This document shows positions 1 through 62,834 of a DNA stretch of 64,000 bases, one piece after another; position 1 is the first letter of the stretch; each line of letters opens with the position of its first letter. The notes under the pieces were generated by a model that saw only the letters and a list, made by a program, of their open reading frames with translations, was not told where the DNA came from and ran no database searches. This stretch comes from Corallium rubrum (taxonomy: Eukaryota > Cnidaria > Anthozoa > Scleralcyonacea > Coralliidae). The position numbers and the translations under genes were made by a program. Location of the stretch: NCBI GenBank assembly GCA_964035015.1, contig OZ035998.1:51990947-52054946 (forward strand). The letters run 5' to 3'.

Positions 1-231
1 TTTCTCCCAATCTGTTTGCGTCCAGCAAAAAACTAGTGCCAGTCTGCCAGAGCTTTTTCCGCACTCGCATGTGTCTACTGCGTTAATGCCTACTGTATTT
101 GTGACAAAATTGATGGAATTGTATACTTGTAACAACCTTGTATTCAATCGATCTAGAGCTGAACAAGAATTTTGACAGAATTGTCTATGCTCTCAGACCA
201 TGTTGTGTTTTAACTTGAAAAAACCCAACTT
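1..231. other. Unassigned sequence
   Basis: I see no coding exon and no repeat with a second copy in the window. Confidence 0.5.
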
Positions 232-620
232 AGGGCCTGTTTATATGATCCCGGTGTACCGGGATCTCGGCTTGTAGATAATTTACTGTTATTTTCGCGG
301 CTGCGTTTATATGGAGACCGTGACGTCCCGGTGTACCGGGATCTCGGTTGAAGCAACAGATTTTTTCCCATATAAACGCGACATCCCGGTACACCGGGAT
401 GAAGTTTACCGAACTACAATGCTTGTGAACTTTGAATATTACGGTCAGAAATTTCGTCCAAACCGTCAGGTGTAAAGGCAAAACACTGAATAAAAGCGAA
501 ATAACTTCTAACATAGTAGAATTAGGGTGAGTTTTTGCTTTTTTGTCCATTTCCTTAAATTTCCCGCGGGCAACCGGGACATCCCGGTAGTAAGGGCCTG
601 TTTATATGACCCCGGTGTAT
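232..620. repeat. Palindrome-rich repeat with direct-repeat ends
   Basis: The phrase agggcctgtttatatga occurs at 232 and again at 593 in the same direction. Between them the palindromic word cccggtgtaccggga and its variants recur at about 250, 330 and 385 in both orientations. This looks like a MITE or a tandem fragment of one. No protein is supported. Confidence 0.55.
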
Positions 621-815
621 AAAAAGAGAGTCAATATGACGGTTGTGGCTAGGTTACCAAAGCTCTCAAAAATGTGCTTCACGTTTGAAATTACATGAAG
701 TACCTTAATCGGCGGGGATGTGTTGTTGGATGTCTCTTCAGTAATATTATTTTGTAAATAAATATAATCTATTGATGAATATATCCAGCATAAAACACGA
801 AGCAGTGGAAGACAT

Positions 816-1554
816 TTTTCATGATGTCTTACACTGCTAAAGTCAACCGAAAAATTTCGGCTGACTCGCGCGGGATTTGAACTCGCGCCTTCGGGATTCC
901 GGTCCGCCGCTCTACCTGTTGAGCTATCGAGCCGCACAGGGATTGGAGGCAAGTTCTATCCAACTTAAGTGCCAATCTCGTCCCCAGAGCCAAATATGCC
1001 CGGCCGCGCAGGCAAATCAAAGCGTCTGCACGCCCTTGTATTTCCATTTGCTTTCCCGGGGGGGAGCTGGCTCTGGGGACGAGATTGACTTAAGTGCACG
1101 AGATATTCTCGCGACAACTTAACGCTTATCCGTGAGGATGTGCAGTGTTTCAATTCTATGAATCATCCTCAGAAACATGAGAAAATTTTTCATGATGTCT
1201 TACACTGCTAAAGTCAACCGTCATGTTTCTGAGGATGATTCTGTAATAGAATTGAAACACTGCACATCCTCACGGATAAGCGTTAAGTTGTCGTGAGAAT
1301 ATCTCGTGCACTTAAGTTGGATAGAACTTGCCTCCAATCCACCCCTGCGCGCTTAGCGCGCAAATAGCGCGCCTGGGTACGAGGCTGCCTCCAATCCCTG
1401 TGCGGCTCGATAGCTGAACAGGTAGAGCGGCGGACCGGAATCCCGAAGGTGCGAGTTCAAATCCCGCTCGAGTCAGCCGAAATTTTTCGGTTGACTTTAG
1501 CAGTGTAAGACATCATGAAAAATTTTCTCATGTTTCTGAGGATGATTCTGTAAT
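816..1554. mobile_element. Palindromic composite of tRNA-derived SINEs with 12-bp flanking repeats
   Basis: Two 75-nt tRNA-like heads lie in opposite orientation, at 859-933 (minus) and 1404-1478 (plus). Each has A-box-like (TAGCTCAACAGGTAGAGC) and B-box-like (GAGTTCAAATCCC) segments. Both are followed by the same tail (GTTGACTTTAGCAGTGTAAG). The whole block is bracketed by the direct repeat agtggaagacat at 804-815 and 1555-1566. The acceptor stem does not pair well, so these are SINE heads rather than working tRNA genes. Inverted arms at about 1091-1183 and 1222-1318 form a large hairpin. Confidence 0.75.
975..1092. repeat. Small hairpin MITE inside the SINE composite
   Basis: The terminal words atctcgtccccagagcc and ggctctggggacgagat are exact inverted complements about 75 bp apart. 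No open frame. Confidence 0.5.
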
Positions 1555-1566
1555 AGTGGAAGACAT

Positions 1567-2038
1567 AGTTTGGTACATGTGTAGAACTACTACTGGTCTA
1601 CTGAAACATGCTGGACATCACATCACTACCTCGGTATATATCAGCATTCAGACTCAGTTGGGTTGTGGCTGTTGAACGCATAAAAATCTCTCAGCTTGTT
1701 AACCCTTTGTTGGTCAGGTTTCCAGGAGCTCTCCCCTTTACGAGTAAAATAATCTGGCATTTAATAACCAGAGGCAGAGTATAAAATTTATAATAAGTTG
1801 CCAAAAGGCAACTGTGGCCAGTACTAAAAGGGTCCATTCAACAAGCTGCTACAACCTTTGTAGACTTGGTAGCAATAGCATCAACCTATTAACAAGTTGT
1901 TTATCTGCAGCATGGTAACATATTTTGGAACAACTTGTCACCTGTCTGTTGGAGTCATCCTGCCTTGTTACAAGTTATTAACAACCTGTTACAGACTTGT
2001 TAACAGACTGTGACGACTTGTTTGCAGATGTATGCTTA
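1567..2038. repeat. Dispersed-repeat fragments
   Basis: At about 1736 the words tttacgagtaaaat and cagagtataaaa resemble fragments at 9440, 9985, 11580 and 33560-33815. From about 1840 to 2035 the motif acaacttgt or acaagtt recurs irregularly; a similar patch lies at 41520-41610. No exon seen. Confidence 0.4.
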
Positions 2039-2330
2039 ATGTGGTGGTGGTATGTGGTGGGTGGTAATGGGTCCACCACCACATAGTAGGGTAGTAGGTG
2101 GGTGGTATGTGGTGGGTGGTGATAGGTGGTATGTGGTGGGTGGTGTTGGTGGGTGGTAGGTAGTGGTGGTGGATGATAGGTGGTGGTGGTGGTGGAGGGT
2201 GGTGGTCGTTGGTGGTGTGTGGTGGTGGAGGGTAGTACAGTAGGTGGTAGGAGGTGGGTGGTGTTGGTGTGTGGTGTTGTTGGGTGATATATGTGGTGGG
2301 TGGTGGTGGAGTGGATGAGGTGGGGGACTA
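2039..2330 (+). repeat. GGTGG-rich degenerate minisatellite
   Basis: Irregular repetition of ggtggtatgtggtgggtggt and variants. Strong G/C strand asymmetry. No reading frame of interest. Confidence 0.75.
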
Positions 2331-3036
2331 GTTGGTAAAAAACAGCAGAAAGAAAAATTTGAGATCGTAAAATTTAGTTGGTCAGTGTTGTGAGGACTGA
2401 GGAGGAATAAAGGTACATCTCCACTCAGAATGGTCTGTTATTACATCACTGTAGACTGTGTAAAGAAACAACTTTTTAGATCAATGTTAGCCATAGGGTT
2501 ATATTAACAATAATGGATTATTTGCCCACTTGTATGTGTGCACATTTGAGGGATAGTGGTCCTACACTTTTATATGTAGGGGAGCAGGGGAGAGTTGGTG
2601 AGATAGTGTTTGTACAATGTCATACAAAGGGGGGTTGGGGTTAAAAACTAGAAATTTTGCACAAGACTACAAGTCTTTGTTTTTTAGCATTTTATTGGCT
2701 TGAATAGTTTGCCAGCTGTAGCAGTGGGTCAATTGAACTAAACTATAAATTAAATTATAATCCCGGTATGATCAAGTTAGTTTTCTTTGATGTACCATGG
2801 TTTATATACAGGTTATAAACCCCCCAACCTTATATAAACCTCGCAATAACAATAGAACCTCGTCACAAGTTCTTTTCCTATTGAATTCTTTAGAAAACCT
2901 CATTGATCATGTTATAAATAACTTATTAGTTTATTAGCAATGTAAATCCCTCAGGCTAAAGTTGTAAACACCCTTGGGCTGGATTAATTATATATCACTA
3001 GTCTAATAAACTTTAGGTGAGGTGCTTAACCTACAC
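2331..3036. other. Unassigned intronic or intergenic sequence
   Basis: No EGF or Calx-beta exon, no hairpin arms and no second copy of any segment noticed. Confidence 0.4.
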
Positions 3037-3240
3037 CTAAACTAAAGTAAACTAAACTAAAGTAAACTAAACTATTAAAACTAAACTAAACTAAACTAAA
3101 CTAAACTAAACTAAACTAAACTAAACTAAACTAAACTAAACTAAACTAATTAACTAAACTACAGTACAGTACAGTACAGTACAGTACAGTACAGTACAGT
3201 ACAGTACAGTACAGTACAGTACAGTACAGTACAGTACAGT
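3037..3240 (+). repeat. Two abutting pentanucleotide arrays, (CTAAA)n then (ACAGT)n
   Basis: About 3037-3158 is (CTAAA)n with early interruptions, and 3160-3240 is a clean (ACAGT)n. They end about 100 bp before exon 1. Confidence 0.9.
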
Positions 3241-3341
3241 GTCTAGTTACTATTGTGTATGAATGTGATTGGAGCCATATCATTGGAGCATTGTTAATTA
3301 TATTATATATATATAATTAAAATTTAATAATTATTATTTAG

Positions 3342-54856
<51,515 letters not shown>

Positions 54857-54891
54857 GTAAGCAAAGTTTGCTATTAAGTTTTCTCTTATGG

Positions 54892-55448
54892 CTGCGCTAA
54901 ATGTCGCACAATAGACGAATTTAATTCAGACGAATTGTTTGAATTTAATTCGACGAAACTGCGACGTATATAACTCAATTAAATTCGACACACGAATTAA
55001 ATTCGTCTCAGCAATTAAATTCGTCTGAGTCAGACGGATAATGCGACGATAATGCGTGTTCGAGTTACACGACGAATTATCGTCGCGTCGAATTAAATGT
55101 TTCTTTTCTGTCTGTGACAATTCGGCGCCATGTTTTCAAGGAATCGTTTTCAGGTTTAAAGCCTGGTGTTAACTAGCGACGTAAGCGTAAGCATAACGAC
55201 GTATACGCAAGCGCAGTAAGCACTTCATGATGAACACCTTTGAATTTAGGGAAAACAAAGTGTTCAATTGACCTTGAAGTGCTTACTGCGCTTGCGTACG
55301 TCGGTATGCTTACGTACGCTTACGTCGCTTGTGAAAACCAGGCTTAACGCGTTCAAGTAAAAACAATTGTTTCGTCGACGTTTAATGTCGCATTACCTTC
55401 GAAGTTAATTCGAATTAAATTCGTCTATTACGCGACGTTTAGCGCAAG
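54892..55448. mobile_element. Fold-back element (GCGCTAAATGTCGC ends)
   Basis: gcgctaaatgtcgc, atagacgaatttaattc at the left. The right gaattaaattcgtctat, gcgacgtttagcgc is its complement over about 45 bp. Inner acgaattaaattcgt palindromes recur. Confidence 0.82.
55159..55345. mobile_element. Nested small MITE (AGCCTGGT ends)
   Basis: aagcctggtgtt at the left and aaccaggctt at the right. Arms about 70 bp with gcgacgtaagcgta / tacgcttacgtcgc and cgcagtaagcactt / aagtgcttactgcg. TAA on both sides would suit a PIF/Harbinger-type 3-bp duplication (inference). Confidence 0.75.
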
Positions 55449-55830
55449 CCTTAAAGTAAAAAAATAAAACATTTTTATTAATTCTTTGAAAGAACAAAAA
55501 CATTTTAAAACATTTTAAATATATTATGATGTTCTTGGAATATTTTGCACGACTATTCTTTACCAAGTATATCTCTGTTGTTGAATGAAATAACTGAGAA
55601 CATGATTAATGTGTATCAAATTATTGTACTGGGATGGAATATCTATTATTTTTATATATATAGTCATTATTTTGGATAAAATCAACGCTGTTTTTATCGT
55701 ATTACCTGAAGGCCTTGCGGGGACTGTTACTTAATTTGAAATTCGGTTATGTGTTGATGGTTATAAACACACGATAATCTAGATCTGCATGAACGTAATT
55801 TTTCAGTGGTCAGCATGTTCAGTTATTTGC
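55449..55830. other. Unassigned sequence
   Basis: AT-rich, nothing recognised. Confidence 0.35.
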
Positions 55831-56273
55831 CGAAGGTAGAGGCCAACAACTAATTGTGCCAACTACGCACCGGAAGACGTTTGGTGACCGTGCTTTTGCT
55901 AGGGCCGGCCCCACTCTTTGGAATTCACTCCCATATCAGATCCGCTGTGCGTCTTTCGCGTAGACTGTTTTAAGAGCCACCTTAAGACATATCATGTAGT
56001 GTTGTACTATATTTTTGTAGTTCTTATTATTGGTATTTAAATTTAGTATTAGTATTAATATTTTATAATTACTCTTTAGGCAGGTAGTGCTTTAGAATAT
56101 TTATTTTTGGTGACTGTTTAAGAGTCATTTTAAGAGACATTTGTTGAATGAACGTGTATATCATATAGTGTTGAACTTATTTCTATGACTTTTATTTGTT
56201 ATTGATTGTATTCTCTAGGCAGCACTTTATTTATTTATTTGATTTGCCACTGCTAAATTACAAAGACGATCGC

Positions 56274-56275
<2 letters not shown>
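55831..56275 (+). mobile_element. LINE C-terminal relic and 3' UTR
   Basis: Plus strand reads LIVPTTHRKTFGDRAFARAG, then PTLWNSLPYQIRCASFA and a stop. This is the C-terminal signature of jockey-superfamily LINEs (compare RDWNSLP at 30730). The text around 55985 is repeated in variant form near 56125 (tttaaga ... catatagtgttg). Confidence 0.65.
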
Positions 56276-56331
<56 letters not shown>

Positions 56332-56350
56332 GCAACAACAACAACAACAA
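56276..56350 (+). repeat. (CAA)n microsatellite
   Basis: About 25 units with one CAG interruption. It makes a poly-Asn spurious frame. Confidence 0.95.
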
Positions 56351-56436
56351 AATAATAAATACGTGGCAGGGTGGCCGCGACAGCTTACGCCAATTATAGC
56401 GGTCCCAGGTTAAAGTTAAGATATTAAAAGATAAAA

Positions 56437-56438
56437 GA

Positions 56439-56480
<42 letters not shown>
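56437..56480 (+). repeat. (AAT)n array at the 3' edge of the endonuclease LINE
   Basis: About 14 units. On the LINE strand it reads (ATT)n, the same as the array at the other edge (59611-59703). Confidence 0.95.
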
Positions 56481-59400
56481 TTTTTTATATATTTTTTTTA
56501 ATTTAATTTAATTTAATATAATAATTTTATTTAGAATTTAAATACTTAGTACACTTTTTCAATAATGTCAATCAATTAATGTCAGTTAGTTCAATTAAAA
56601 ATATATAAAATCCGTTCAAATATTAAATTAGTTAAAATGTACATCCAAAGTTAAAAAATACAGTTTCATTCAGAAAAAAACCCAAACAACTTAACTTACG
56701 ATAATTACAGATATAGATTATAATTATAGATAATAATAATAGATAATAATATTATAAATATAGATTAAAATATTTTTCTTTTCCAAATCTAATCTTTAAG
56801 AACTTCAACTAATGGATCCTTGCAACACCAGTCTCTATGTCTAAATCAATATCTTTAACATTACAATGTACTCTTCTTATCACTCTAGACCCTCTAAGAC
56901 ATAACAGGGCTGATCGAAGGATTGAAAAGGATATCTTTGCTCTTATCCACGCCATTGTCTTCGAATACATCTCTCCTTTCTTATTAGCGAGTAGCTCAGC
57001 TAATCGACTGTGATATCTCAGACACTCTTCTCCCATTCCACCAGTTCTTGTAAATATCAGCGGTGTAAATGTTCCTTGTTCTATATCTGTGACCCGTCTG
57101 TTATACATACGTTTCTTCTCATTCTCATGCATGCGGTAGATCTGTTTAGGAGTTAGATCTATGTAAGATTCTGCATTTGGGTGACATACCCGGACATCGA
57201 AGAATGCAGATCTTTGTTTCTCCCAAAAACCACGTGCATGTACATCAAGTCGGGCGTCCGCTGATTTGTTTGATCCAGGGTTTAGGGCTTCGCCATTGAC
57301 TTCTTGCAACACTGGTTCGATCTGTACATCGTTGCAAACGGTATTCAGGAGTTCAGCTTCCAAATCTCGTAATTCATTGTGGCGTTGAATGATGAACCCT
57401 CCTCGTCTACATATCATTGCATGGTCTGTGCTAAAGGACTCTCCGCATACACACTTCGATGGGTTATCGTTGAAAGGCCAATCATATCTTAACTTCAATG
57501 CATCTCTGAACTCACGCTTGCTTAAAGTAAAGCCCATCTCTGAAATCGGAATAACTGTCAACCAGGTAGAGGCTCCTTTCTCTGAGGCAAATTCCAACAT
57601 TCGCTTCACCTTTTGCGATGCTGAGCTGTTAATGACTTCAGCTTTTTCGTTAATAACCTCGTTTTTCTCTTTCCGTACCATCTGTTTCAGCGTTTGTATT
57701 CTGGAATCATCAGGTAGTTCATGCATTTGTGATTTGATTTGTTCCACCAATGGGGCTGTTATCTTTGTGGACGCTGCGTATTCTTCATCTGCTTCTTGGC
57801 ATGGGTTTGTGACTCCAAGACCACCCTTTCTCACTGGTAGTGCCAGAATGTCGCGCTCAAGTTGGGTGCACTCGTGGTCTGTCAAAGCTGGTAGGAAGAC
57901 CTTGGCTATTGCATTCTCTAATGGTTGTATTAGATCTTGAATTTCGGGTAGAGTTCGCAAGAAATATGTCCATCGATGTTTCAGGCCAAAGGTATAAACG
58001 GCGTAACTTGCTTGAGGATGTGTTGTTGCAAATTCAGCTAACTTGGTTATCTCTTTTATCCATTCTTCTACTTTCTCGTTGACATATTCGGTCAGGTAAG
58101 ATCTCGATCCAACTACTGCTCCTAGATGTTTCTGTCCTTCCGTTGTGATATTGATGGCAGTTTCTCCAAAGGTCTCCCTTGCGATTTCTTCTTTCTCCGG
58201 TTTTACGATTAACCAACATTTCTCATCCTTTGGATAGTAACCATAGTCAGGCCCAGTTTCTGCCAATGTGTCCCACCACCTCTTTAACTGCGTTGTAGAT
58301 CCTGCTCCACTTGCATCGTCGGCAAACCAGCACTGTTTTGTGGCACTTGCAAGATGCAAGTGTGTGATGAGTGGTTGAAGGCCTATTGCGTAGAGGGCCA
58401 TTGAGATGGGGTCACCTTGTGTCATACCTTCAGATGATTTGAGTTCCTGGCCTCCAACTATAAACAATCGTGATGGTACCCTATACGTATTTATCGCATA
58501 GGTCGCAATAGTCGGGCATAGAACTCTGGTGTTGTGGAGAGCGGCAGCTCTATTCAGGGCGTTGAAAGCATTGGAGGCATCGATGAGCAAGATCGCATCT
58601 GTGTCATCTGCATGAAATATATTACGCATGGCATGGATTGCAGCTTCACTCCCGGAAGACTGACCTGCACAGACCTGAAGTGAACCACTTGCTTCCATTA
58701 CATCTGGTTTGACAACATTCATCACACACTTACTGATTATTCTTCTTAACACCTCACCCACCCCAATTGATCTGACTGCACCTTCACCTTTGTCTAAAGG
58801 AATTAGACGGCTTGCTACTATCGCCTCAATCGAAGATGGGTCAACAAATTCAGTGCACAGAGTCTTTGTTAGGGTAGCCAATGCCTCACAAAGCGCTGTG
58901 GAAGATTGCTTGAATGACTTGCAGGCAAGTATTCGCTTGAATCCGTTTGCATCAACATTAGATGGGCCGCCAGATCCTTTCGTCTTCAGGGCAGCGTCTC
59001 GTATCATTTCTCCATTTATTCCAATATACAAACTTTCTGGTACATCTTGCATTGGTCCACAAAGAAGTGTTCCAGATTTCGCTTCTTGTGCTTCTGGGTG
59101 TTTCTGGCGTAGCTGAAGCATTACATCATCCGTTAGGGGTAGCACACCTCCACAAACATCATCACTTAGAAAACGCATCGCCGAATTTATTTGGCCCTCC
59201 ATAACAAGTTTGGCAAATATTTTGGCTCTGTTAGGAGGTTCACATTTCTTTCCCTTTCCGATGCGGGCTTGAATCATTCTTCCTTCTCGTAGCAGCTTAT
59301 CAATTTCTCCATCTTTCCATAAGGCCAAACGTTTCTTTAGGCATTCTTTGTGGTCTTTTGCTTTAGACTTTTGACCCGGCTTCTGTAGTCCAACAGCGGC

Positions 59401-59610
59401 TTTCAGAGCAATCTGTTGCTTTTCGGATTTATTGTTCCATTGATTGATATGCATTGTTAATTGATCAATAAACTCTCTTCCTATTTTCCCATAAGGGACA
59501 AGAAACACATTCTTTCTCCATGATATGATTTCATTGTATGCCTTTGTAATGGCTGATGTTTGAATTATTATCGGAGCGCCATCAGCATCTTTTCCCCATT
59601 CAATCGTGGT
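56481..59610 (-). mobile_element. Non-LTR retrotransposon with restriction-like endonuclease, inserted in (ATT)n
   Basis: Minus-strand element: ORF 59610 to 56809, then a 3' UTR of about 330 bp (TTAAATTAAATT, A-runs) down to the (ATT)n edge. Lack of an N-terminal zinc finger and of an element-encoded start codon at the boundary suggests 5' truncation. REL-encoding LINEs include site-specific clades; Dong of the R4 clade is known to use TAA repeats, which would explain the flanks. Clade assignment is not proven. Confidence 0.88.
56809..59610 (-). CDS. Reverse transcriptase / restriction-like endonuclease polyprotein (933 codons, open)
   Basis: Counting from the boundary at 59610: an N-terminal region (about 1-250) with [16 protein letters not shown] and [13 protein letters not shown]; reverse transcriptase (about 260-510) with [46 protein letters not shown] and the catalytic FADD at 429-432; a CCHC knuckle (about 719-733, C-x-C-x7-H-x3-C); and an endonuclease core (about 781-806) with [13 protein letters not shown] and AFFDVRV, the D...D-x-x-V style of PD-(D/E)XK enzymes. 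It acts by target-primed reverse transcription. There is no internal stop or frameshift, so it is recent or active. An upstream ATG at 59799 lies in flanking DNA and reads through poly-Ile from the (ATT)n array; I do not take it as the start. Confidence 0.9.
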   Translation of the reverse strand, partial: TTIEWGKDADGAPIIIQTSAITKAYNEIISWRKNVFLVPYGKIGREFIDQLTMHINQWNNKSEKQQIALKAAVGLQKPGQKSKAKDHKECLKKRLALWKDGEIDKLLREGRMIQARIGKGKKCEPPNRAKIFAKLVMEGQINSAMRFLSDDVCGGVLPLTDDVMLQLRQKHPEAQEAKSGTLLCGPMQDVPESLYIGINGEMIRDAALKTKGSGGPSNVDANGFKRILACKSFKQSSTALCEALATLTKTLCTEFVDPSSIEAIVASRLIPLDKGEGAVRSIGVGEVLRRIISKCVMNVVKPDVMEASGSLQVCAGQSSGSEAAIHAMRNIFHADDTDAILLIDASNAFNALNRAAALHNTRVLCPTIATYAINTYRVPSRLFIVGGQELKSSEGMTQGDPISMALYAIGLQPLITHLHLASATKQCWFADDASGAGSTTQLKRWWDTLAETGPDYGYYPKDEKCWLIVKPEKEEIARETFGETAINITTEGQKHLGAVVGSRSYLTEYVNEKVEEWIKEITKLAEFATTHPQASYAVYTFGLKHRWTYFLRTLPEIQDLIQPLENAIAKVFLPALTDHECTQLERDILALPVRKGGLGVTNPCQEADEEYAASTKITAPLVEQIKSQMHELPDDSRIQTLKQMVRKEKNEVINEKAEVINSSASQKVKRMLEFASEKGASTWLTVIPISEMGFTLSKREFRDALKLRYDWPFNDNPSKCVCGESFSTDHAMICRRGGFIIQRHNELRDLEAELLNTVCNDVQIEPVLQEVNGEALNPGSNKSADARLDVHARGFWEKQRSAFFDVRVCHPNAESYIDLTPKQIYRMHENEKKRMYNRRVTDIEQGTFTPLIFTRTGGMGEECLRYHSRLAELLANKKGEMYSKTMAWIRAKISFSILRSALLCLRGSRVIRRVHCNVKDIDLDIETGVARIH

Positions 59611-59632
59611 AATAATAATAATAATAATAATA

Positions 59633-59703
<71 letters not shown>
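59611..59703 (+). repeat. (AAT)n array between two LINEs
   Basis: About 30 units with one ATGGTA interruption. On the minus strand it directly follows the stop codon of the LINE relic at 59708 (TGACCAT, then ATT units). Confidence 0.95.
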
Positions 59704-59704
<1 letters not shown>

Positions 59705-59707
59705 TGG

Positions 59708-60185
59708 TCAACTGCAGCAACAGAGAGTACCAGCCAAACTCCAGGCTGAGCCACACTTTTGACAAACCGTTCTCCATGCCCTTGGGTCATCCGGGTCATA
59801 CAGTCTCTCCACTGCAGTCATATAGTAAAGCAGTAGGTTACGTTTGAACTCTGTCAACACGACTTCATTTAATCTTAATTGAACTGGTAAGACGTTCCAG
59901 GTTCTGCACGCTCTTATGAAAAAGGAGTGCTGATATGTTAGTGTTTTACATTTTCGTGGGCGGAAATGTAGGAGGTTTGCTGTCGAGGAGGTTCTTCTTA
60001 ATCGATTGGGTATGTGAGAAACAGGTAGAGTTTCAGGTTTGATTTTTGCAAGTCCGTTAATAGCTTTGAAAAAAGAAGATCATGTCCAGGTGTTCATGCC
60101 AGTAAGTGATTGGAAGTAGGTTTAGAGTCAGTAGACGTTGTTTATATGATGTCGAGGAGTAGAATGGCTTTAGAATATTCATAGC
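59708..60185 (-). mobile_element. LINE C-terminal relic with (ATT)n tail
   Basis: Minus strand: ILKPFYSSTSYKQRLLTLNL, LPITYWHEHLD, then after a frameshift in an A-run (about 60070) FKAINGLAKIKPETLPVSH, FFIRACRTWNVLPVQLRLNE, ending [12 protein letters not shown] and TGA (59710-59708). This is the C-terminus of a jockey-superfamily LINE. Its stop is 4 bp from the microsatellite. It is cut at 60186 by the TTAA element. Confidence 0.8.
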
Positions 60186-60189
60186 TTAA

Positions 60190-61879
60190 AGTGTTTATGA
60201 AACGAAAAAATCGTTTCTCAACTAACATTCCCATTTTGTAGTTCAGATTACGCTGATCATCATGCGCTATTTTATTTTTACATCACGATTTTAGAAAGTA
60301 GATCTACAAGCCTTCAAAGTTGACCATTTGCACTAATTTTTGTCCGCCGCGCCGCGCGGCCAAATTGGTTTTGTGACGTCACTGGTTGTACACACGCTTG
60401 TTTTCAAAAGAAATATATGCAGACCCACGTAGCCCAGACTCAGAACTCACTGGTAAAAATGGAATCTTTTGAAAAGTACTGTATTGCTAGTGGCCCAAAC
60501 GAGATGAGTTGAAAGAACAACTTTAAGATTCAAGGATTGTCCTTAAACTATTTTCTTAGTGATAAGTTTGTTTGCCAAAATGGACAAAAATTGAATGGCT
60601 TTGTGGAACCGCACGTTTCCTAATGAAAGCCGTCAAACTGAAATTGTTCGGTACTTTGCTCCACGCGTTTCTGTATTATTTACTGTTTGCAAACAACGGC
60701 TTGACTCTAAATTGAAAGAGCCAGGGAAATTTACAACAAGGATTTTGTTGAAGAAGCGAAGCCAAGAAGGGAGTAATGAAACCCCGGTTTAGATTGCGTT
60801 AGGCTACAGTGGCAAAGAAAGGAAATCTCAACCCGCGAAGGTGGACAGGTTGTATCACTTGTATGTATATGGATTTTTCATGTTTGATACTCGACCTCAT
60901 TGCATTATTATAAAACAACACATGGAACAAGTATCAAGCAAACAGAGATACTTTTACGGTTTCTTCGGCTGTTTGATATTATTTGTTATTTTGGCTCACT
61001 TTATATAAAATACAGTTGATGATCTTATATGTTTACATCGAGTAGCGCAATACGATATTTCACACCGGCAAATCACGCTAGCGATGCTGTATAATCTGAT
61101 GTAAACTACTGGAATTCTTTTAACGTTTGTTTGAACAGATCATTTGTATCATTGTTCAACCACAGTGAGTTGACGTTTCAAATATACCTATGTGTCTGAA
61201 ATATGCGATGAGCACAAATTATGTATGACTGATACGTTATTCATAACAAGATGAACCAGATGTCCTGAACTCAAGTAAACATGCACGGCGGAGCGCCTAA
61301 AGAGTTAATTTTAAGTAGCAGTGATTCGTTTTATTAGCAGGGTATTTTTATAAGAAATGTGAAATACAACAAGGCAAAAGAATACAATTTGAACAACTTT
61401 TCAACTCCCCATAAAAAGGTCCAACACATATCTTCAAACGGCACGCTGATGGCAACTGACAATAAATAGTTCATATGAGGTTGATGGCAGCTTTTATAAC
61501 GCTTAAACTTCCTCGATTTTCATCAAATTCTCTCTGTAAAATATTCTCACTCTCCTGGTTTGAGTTACCAATCGAATGATAAGTCTTGTGCATGGTAAGA
61601 CAGCACGAATCACGGTTAACTTAACTTAAAACATACAGATAAAACTATAATAAAACAGCTAAGATCAAGACATGTGTACAACCAGTGACGTCACAAGCCG
61701 TTTTCCTTCGGTTCCAGGCCCCGGACAAAAACAAGTTCAAAATAAGCACTTTCAAACTCCAAAAAAAGCATTTTCTAAAATCGTAGTGCAAAAATAAAAT
61801 AGCGCACGATAATCAGCGTAGTTTAAACTACAAAATAGGTGCACTTTTCGAGGAACGATTTTTTCGTTTCATAAACACT
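60190..61879. mobile_element. 1.69-kb TTAA-flanked DNA transposon with about 200-bp TIRs
   Basis: TTAA at 60186-60189 and 61880-61883. The ends agtgtttatgaaacgaaaaa and tttttcgtttcataaacact are exact. Further inverted matches reach gtgacgtcactggttgtaca (60372) and tgtacaaccagtgacgtcac (about 61677). The 65-codon frame at 60595 has no transposase motif, so it is non-autonomous. piggyBac- and Kolobok-type transposases both use TTAA. Confidence 0.85.
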
Positions 61880-61883
61880 TTAA

Positions 61884-62250
61884 GCGTTTTATAGATATTA
61901 AATAAGTTATGTTATATATGTTAAAAATATGCTAATATCTCGGGGAATGATGACTTTATTGATTATTTTATTATTCCATTAATTGTTTTACGTTTTAGAT
62001 TTTTCCAAACTTATGTTTATACTAAACCATTTTGGGTTGAACAATATTATTTTTTGAGATAGCAGTTAGTGCGCATGACGCGCATGAGCAGGGTGTTCAA
62101 TTTACAGTAATCTAATTTTTGACCTTATGCGCATAGTCAGTTTGCAACTGATGTAGCAACGTTACATCCAATCATTGCAATCAGTATTGAGTAAAGTCAT
62201 TTACTGCTGAATATTTTATTCTCGTACAGTCATTTACAACATTCTTTTCC
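61884..62250. other. Unassigned sequence
   Basis: Nothing recognised. Confidence 0.35.
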
Positions 62251-62830
62251 CCAAAATATTTGGAAATTCGTTCCGAAGTTTGCAAGTTCATTGGGAAGTT
62301 CGTAGTTTGTTTTGAATTACGCATTTTGGTTTAACAACTTTAATTCAGTGACACACACTAAATAAGGCTTGACACGAACGGGACGAGGTCCCATGCAAGG
62401 TATCAGCCTGGCTAAAAATTTACAGACTACTAGCGTTAACTATTATAACTATTATATACAAACATTTAAAATAGATAAAATTAGGAATGACAAGGACACG
62501 TCCTACACAATGAATAAGTGCAGGGTAAATCCGGATCGAATGTTGTCAAAAGTTCCTTGTAAGTCTTGTACAAGAATGTTTTAAAACTACCAAGAGTTAC
62601 AAATATACAAGATGGAGCTAACTTGAGAATTAAGTTCCATAGATGAACAATCCTGTTAAAGTACGACGTTTTAAAAGTACTAGTTTTGCAAAAAGGGGTC
62701 TGTAAGTACATTGGGGTCTGTAAGTACTTCCGCTACTAGGAACCAAGTAGCCAATCAAACGCGTGGTTCAAAATAAGCCTGCGAACTACGTAACGAACCT
62801 GCGTACTTGCGAACGAACTTCAAAACATTT
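62251..62830. mobile_element. Possible TIR element enclosing a LINE fragment
   Basis: ttcgttccgaagtttgcaag, gaagttcgtagtttg at the left and cgaactacgtaacgaacctg, cttgcgaacgaacttcaaaa at the right are loosely inverted. Confidence 0.4.
62440..62711 (-). mobile_element. LINE C-terminal fragment
   Basis: Minus strand: TSYFNRIVHLWNLILKLAPS, LGSFKTFLYKTYKELLTTFD, PDLPCTYSLCRTCPCHS and a stop (62481). The N-x-V-x-x-W-N and S-F-K-x-x-L-Y pattern is a LINE ORF2 ending. Confidence 0.55.
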
Positions 62831-62834
62831 TCAA

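Noticed and set aside
859..933. Functional tRNA gene (minus strand)
   Set aside because: The acceptor and anticodon stems do not pair properly, and the same text with the same non-tRNA tail recurs at 1404. It is a SINE head.
57389..57940. 183-codon plus-strand frame
   Set aside because: Shadow of the RT-endonuclease frame on the other strand.
59611..59799. N-terminal extension of the endonuclease LINE protein with poly-Ile
   Set aside because: The ATG lies in flanking DNA (another LINE's 3' end, in a different frame) and the Ile run is the (ATT)n array.
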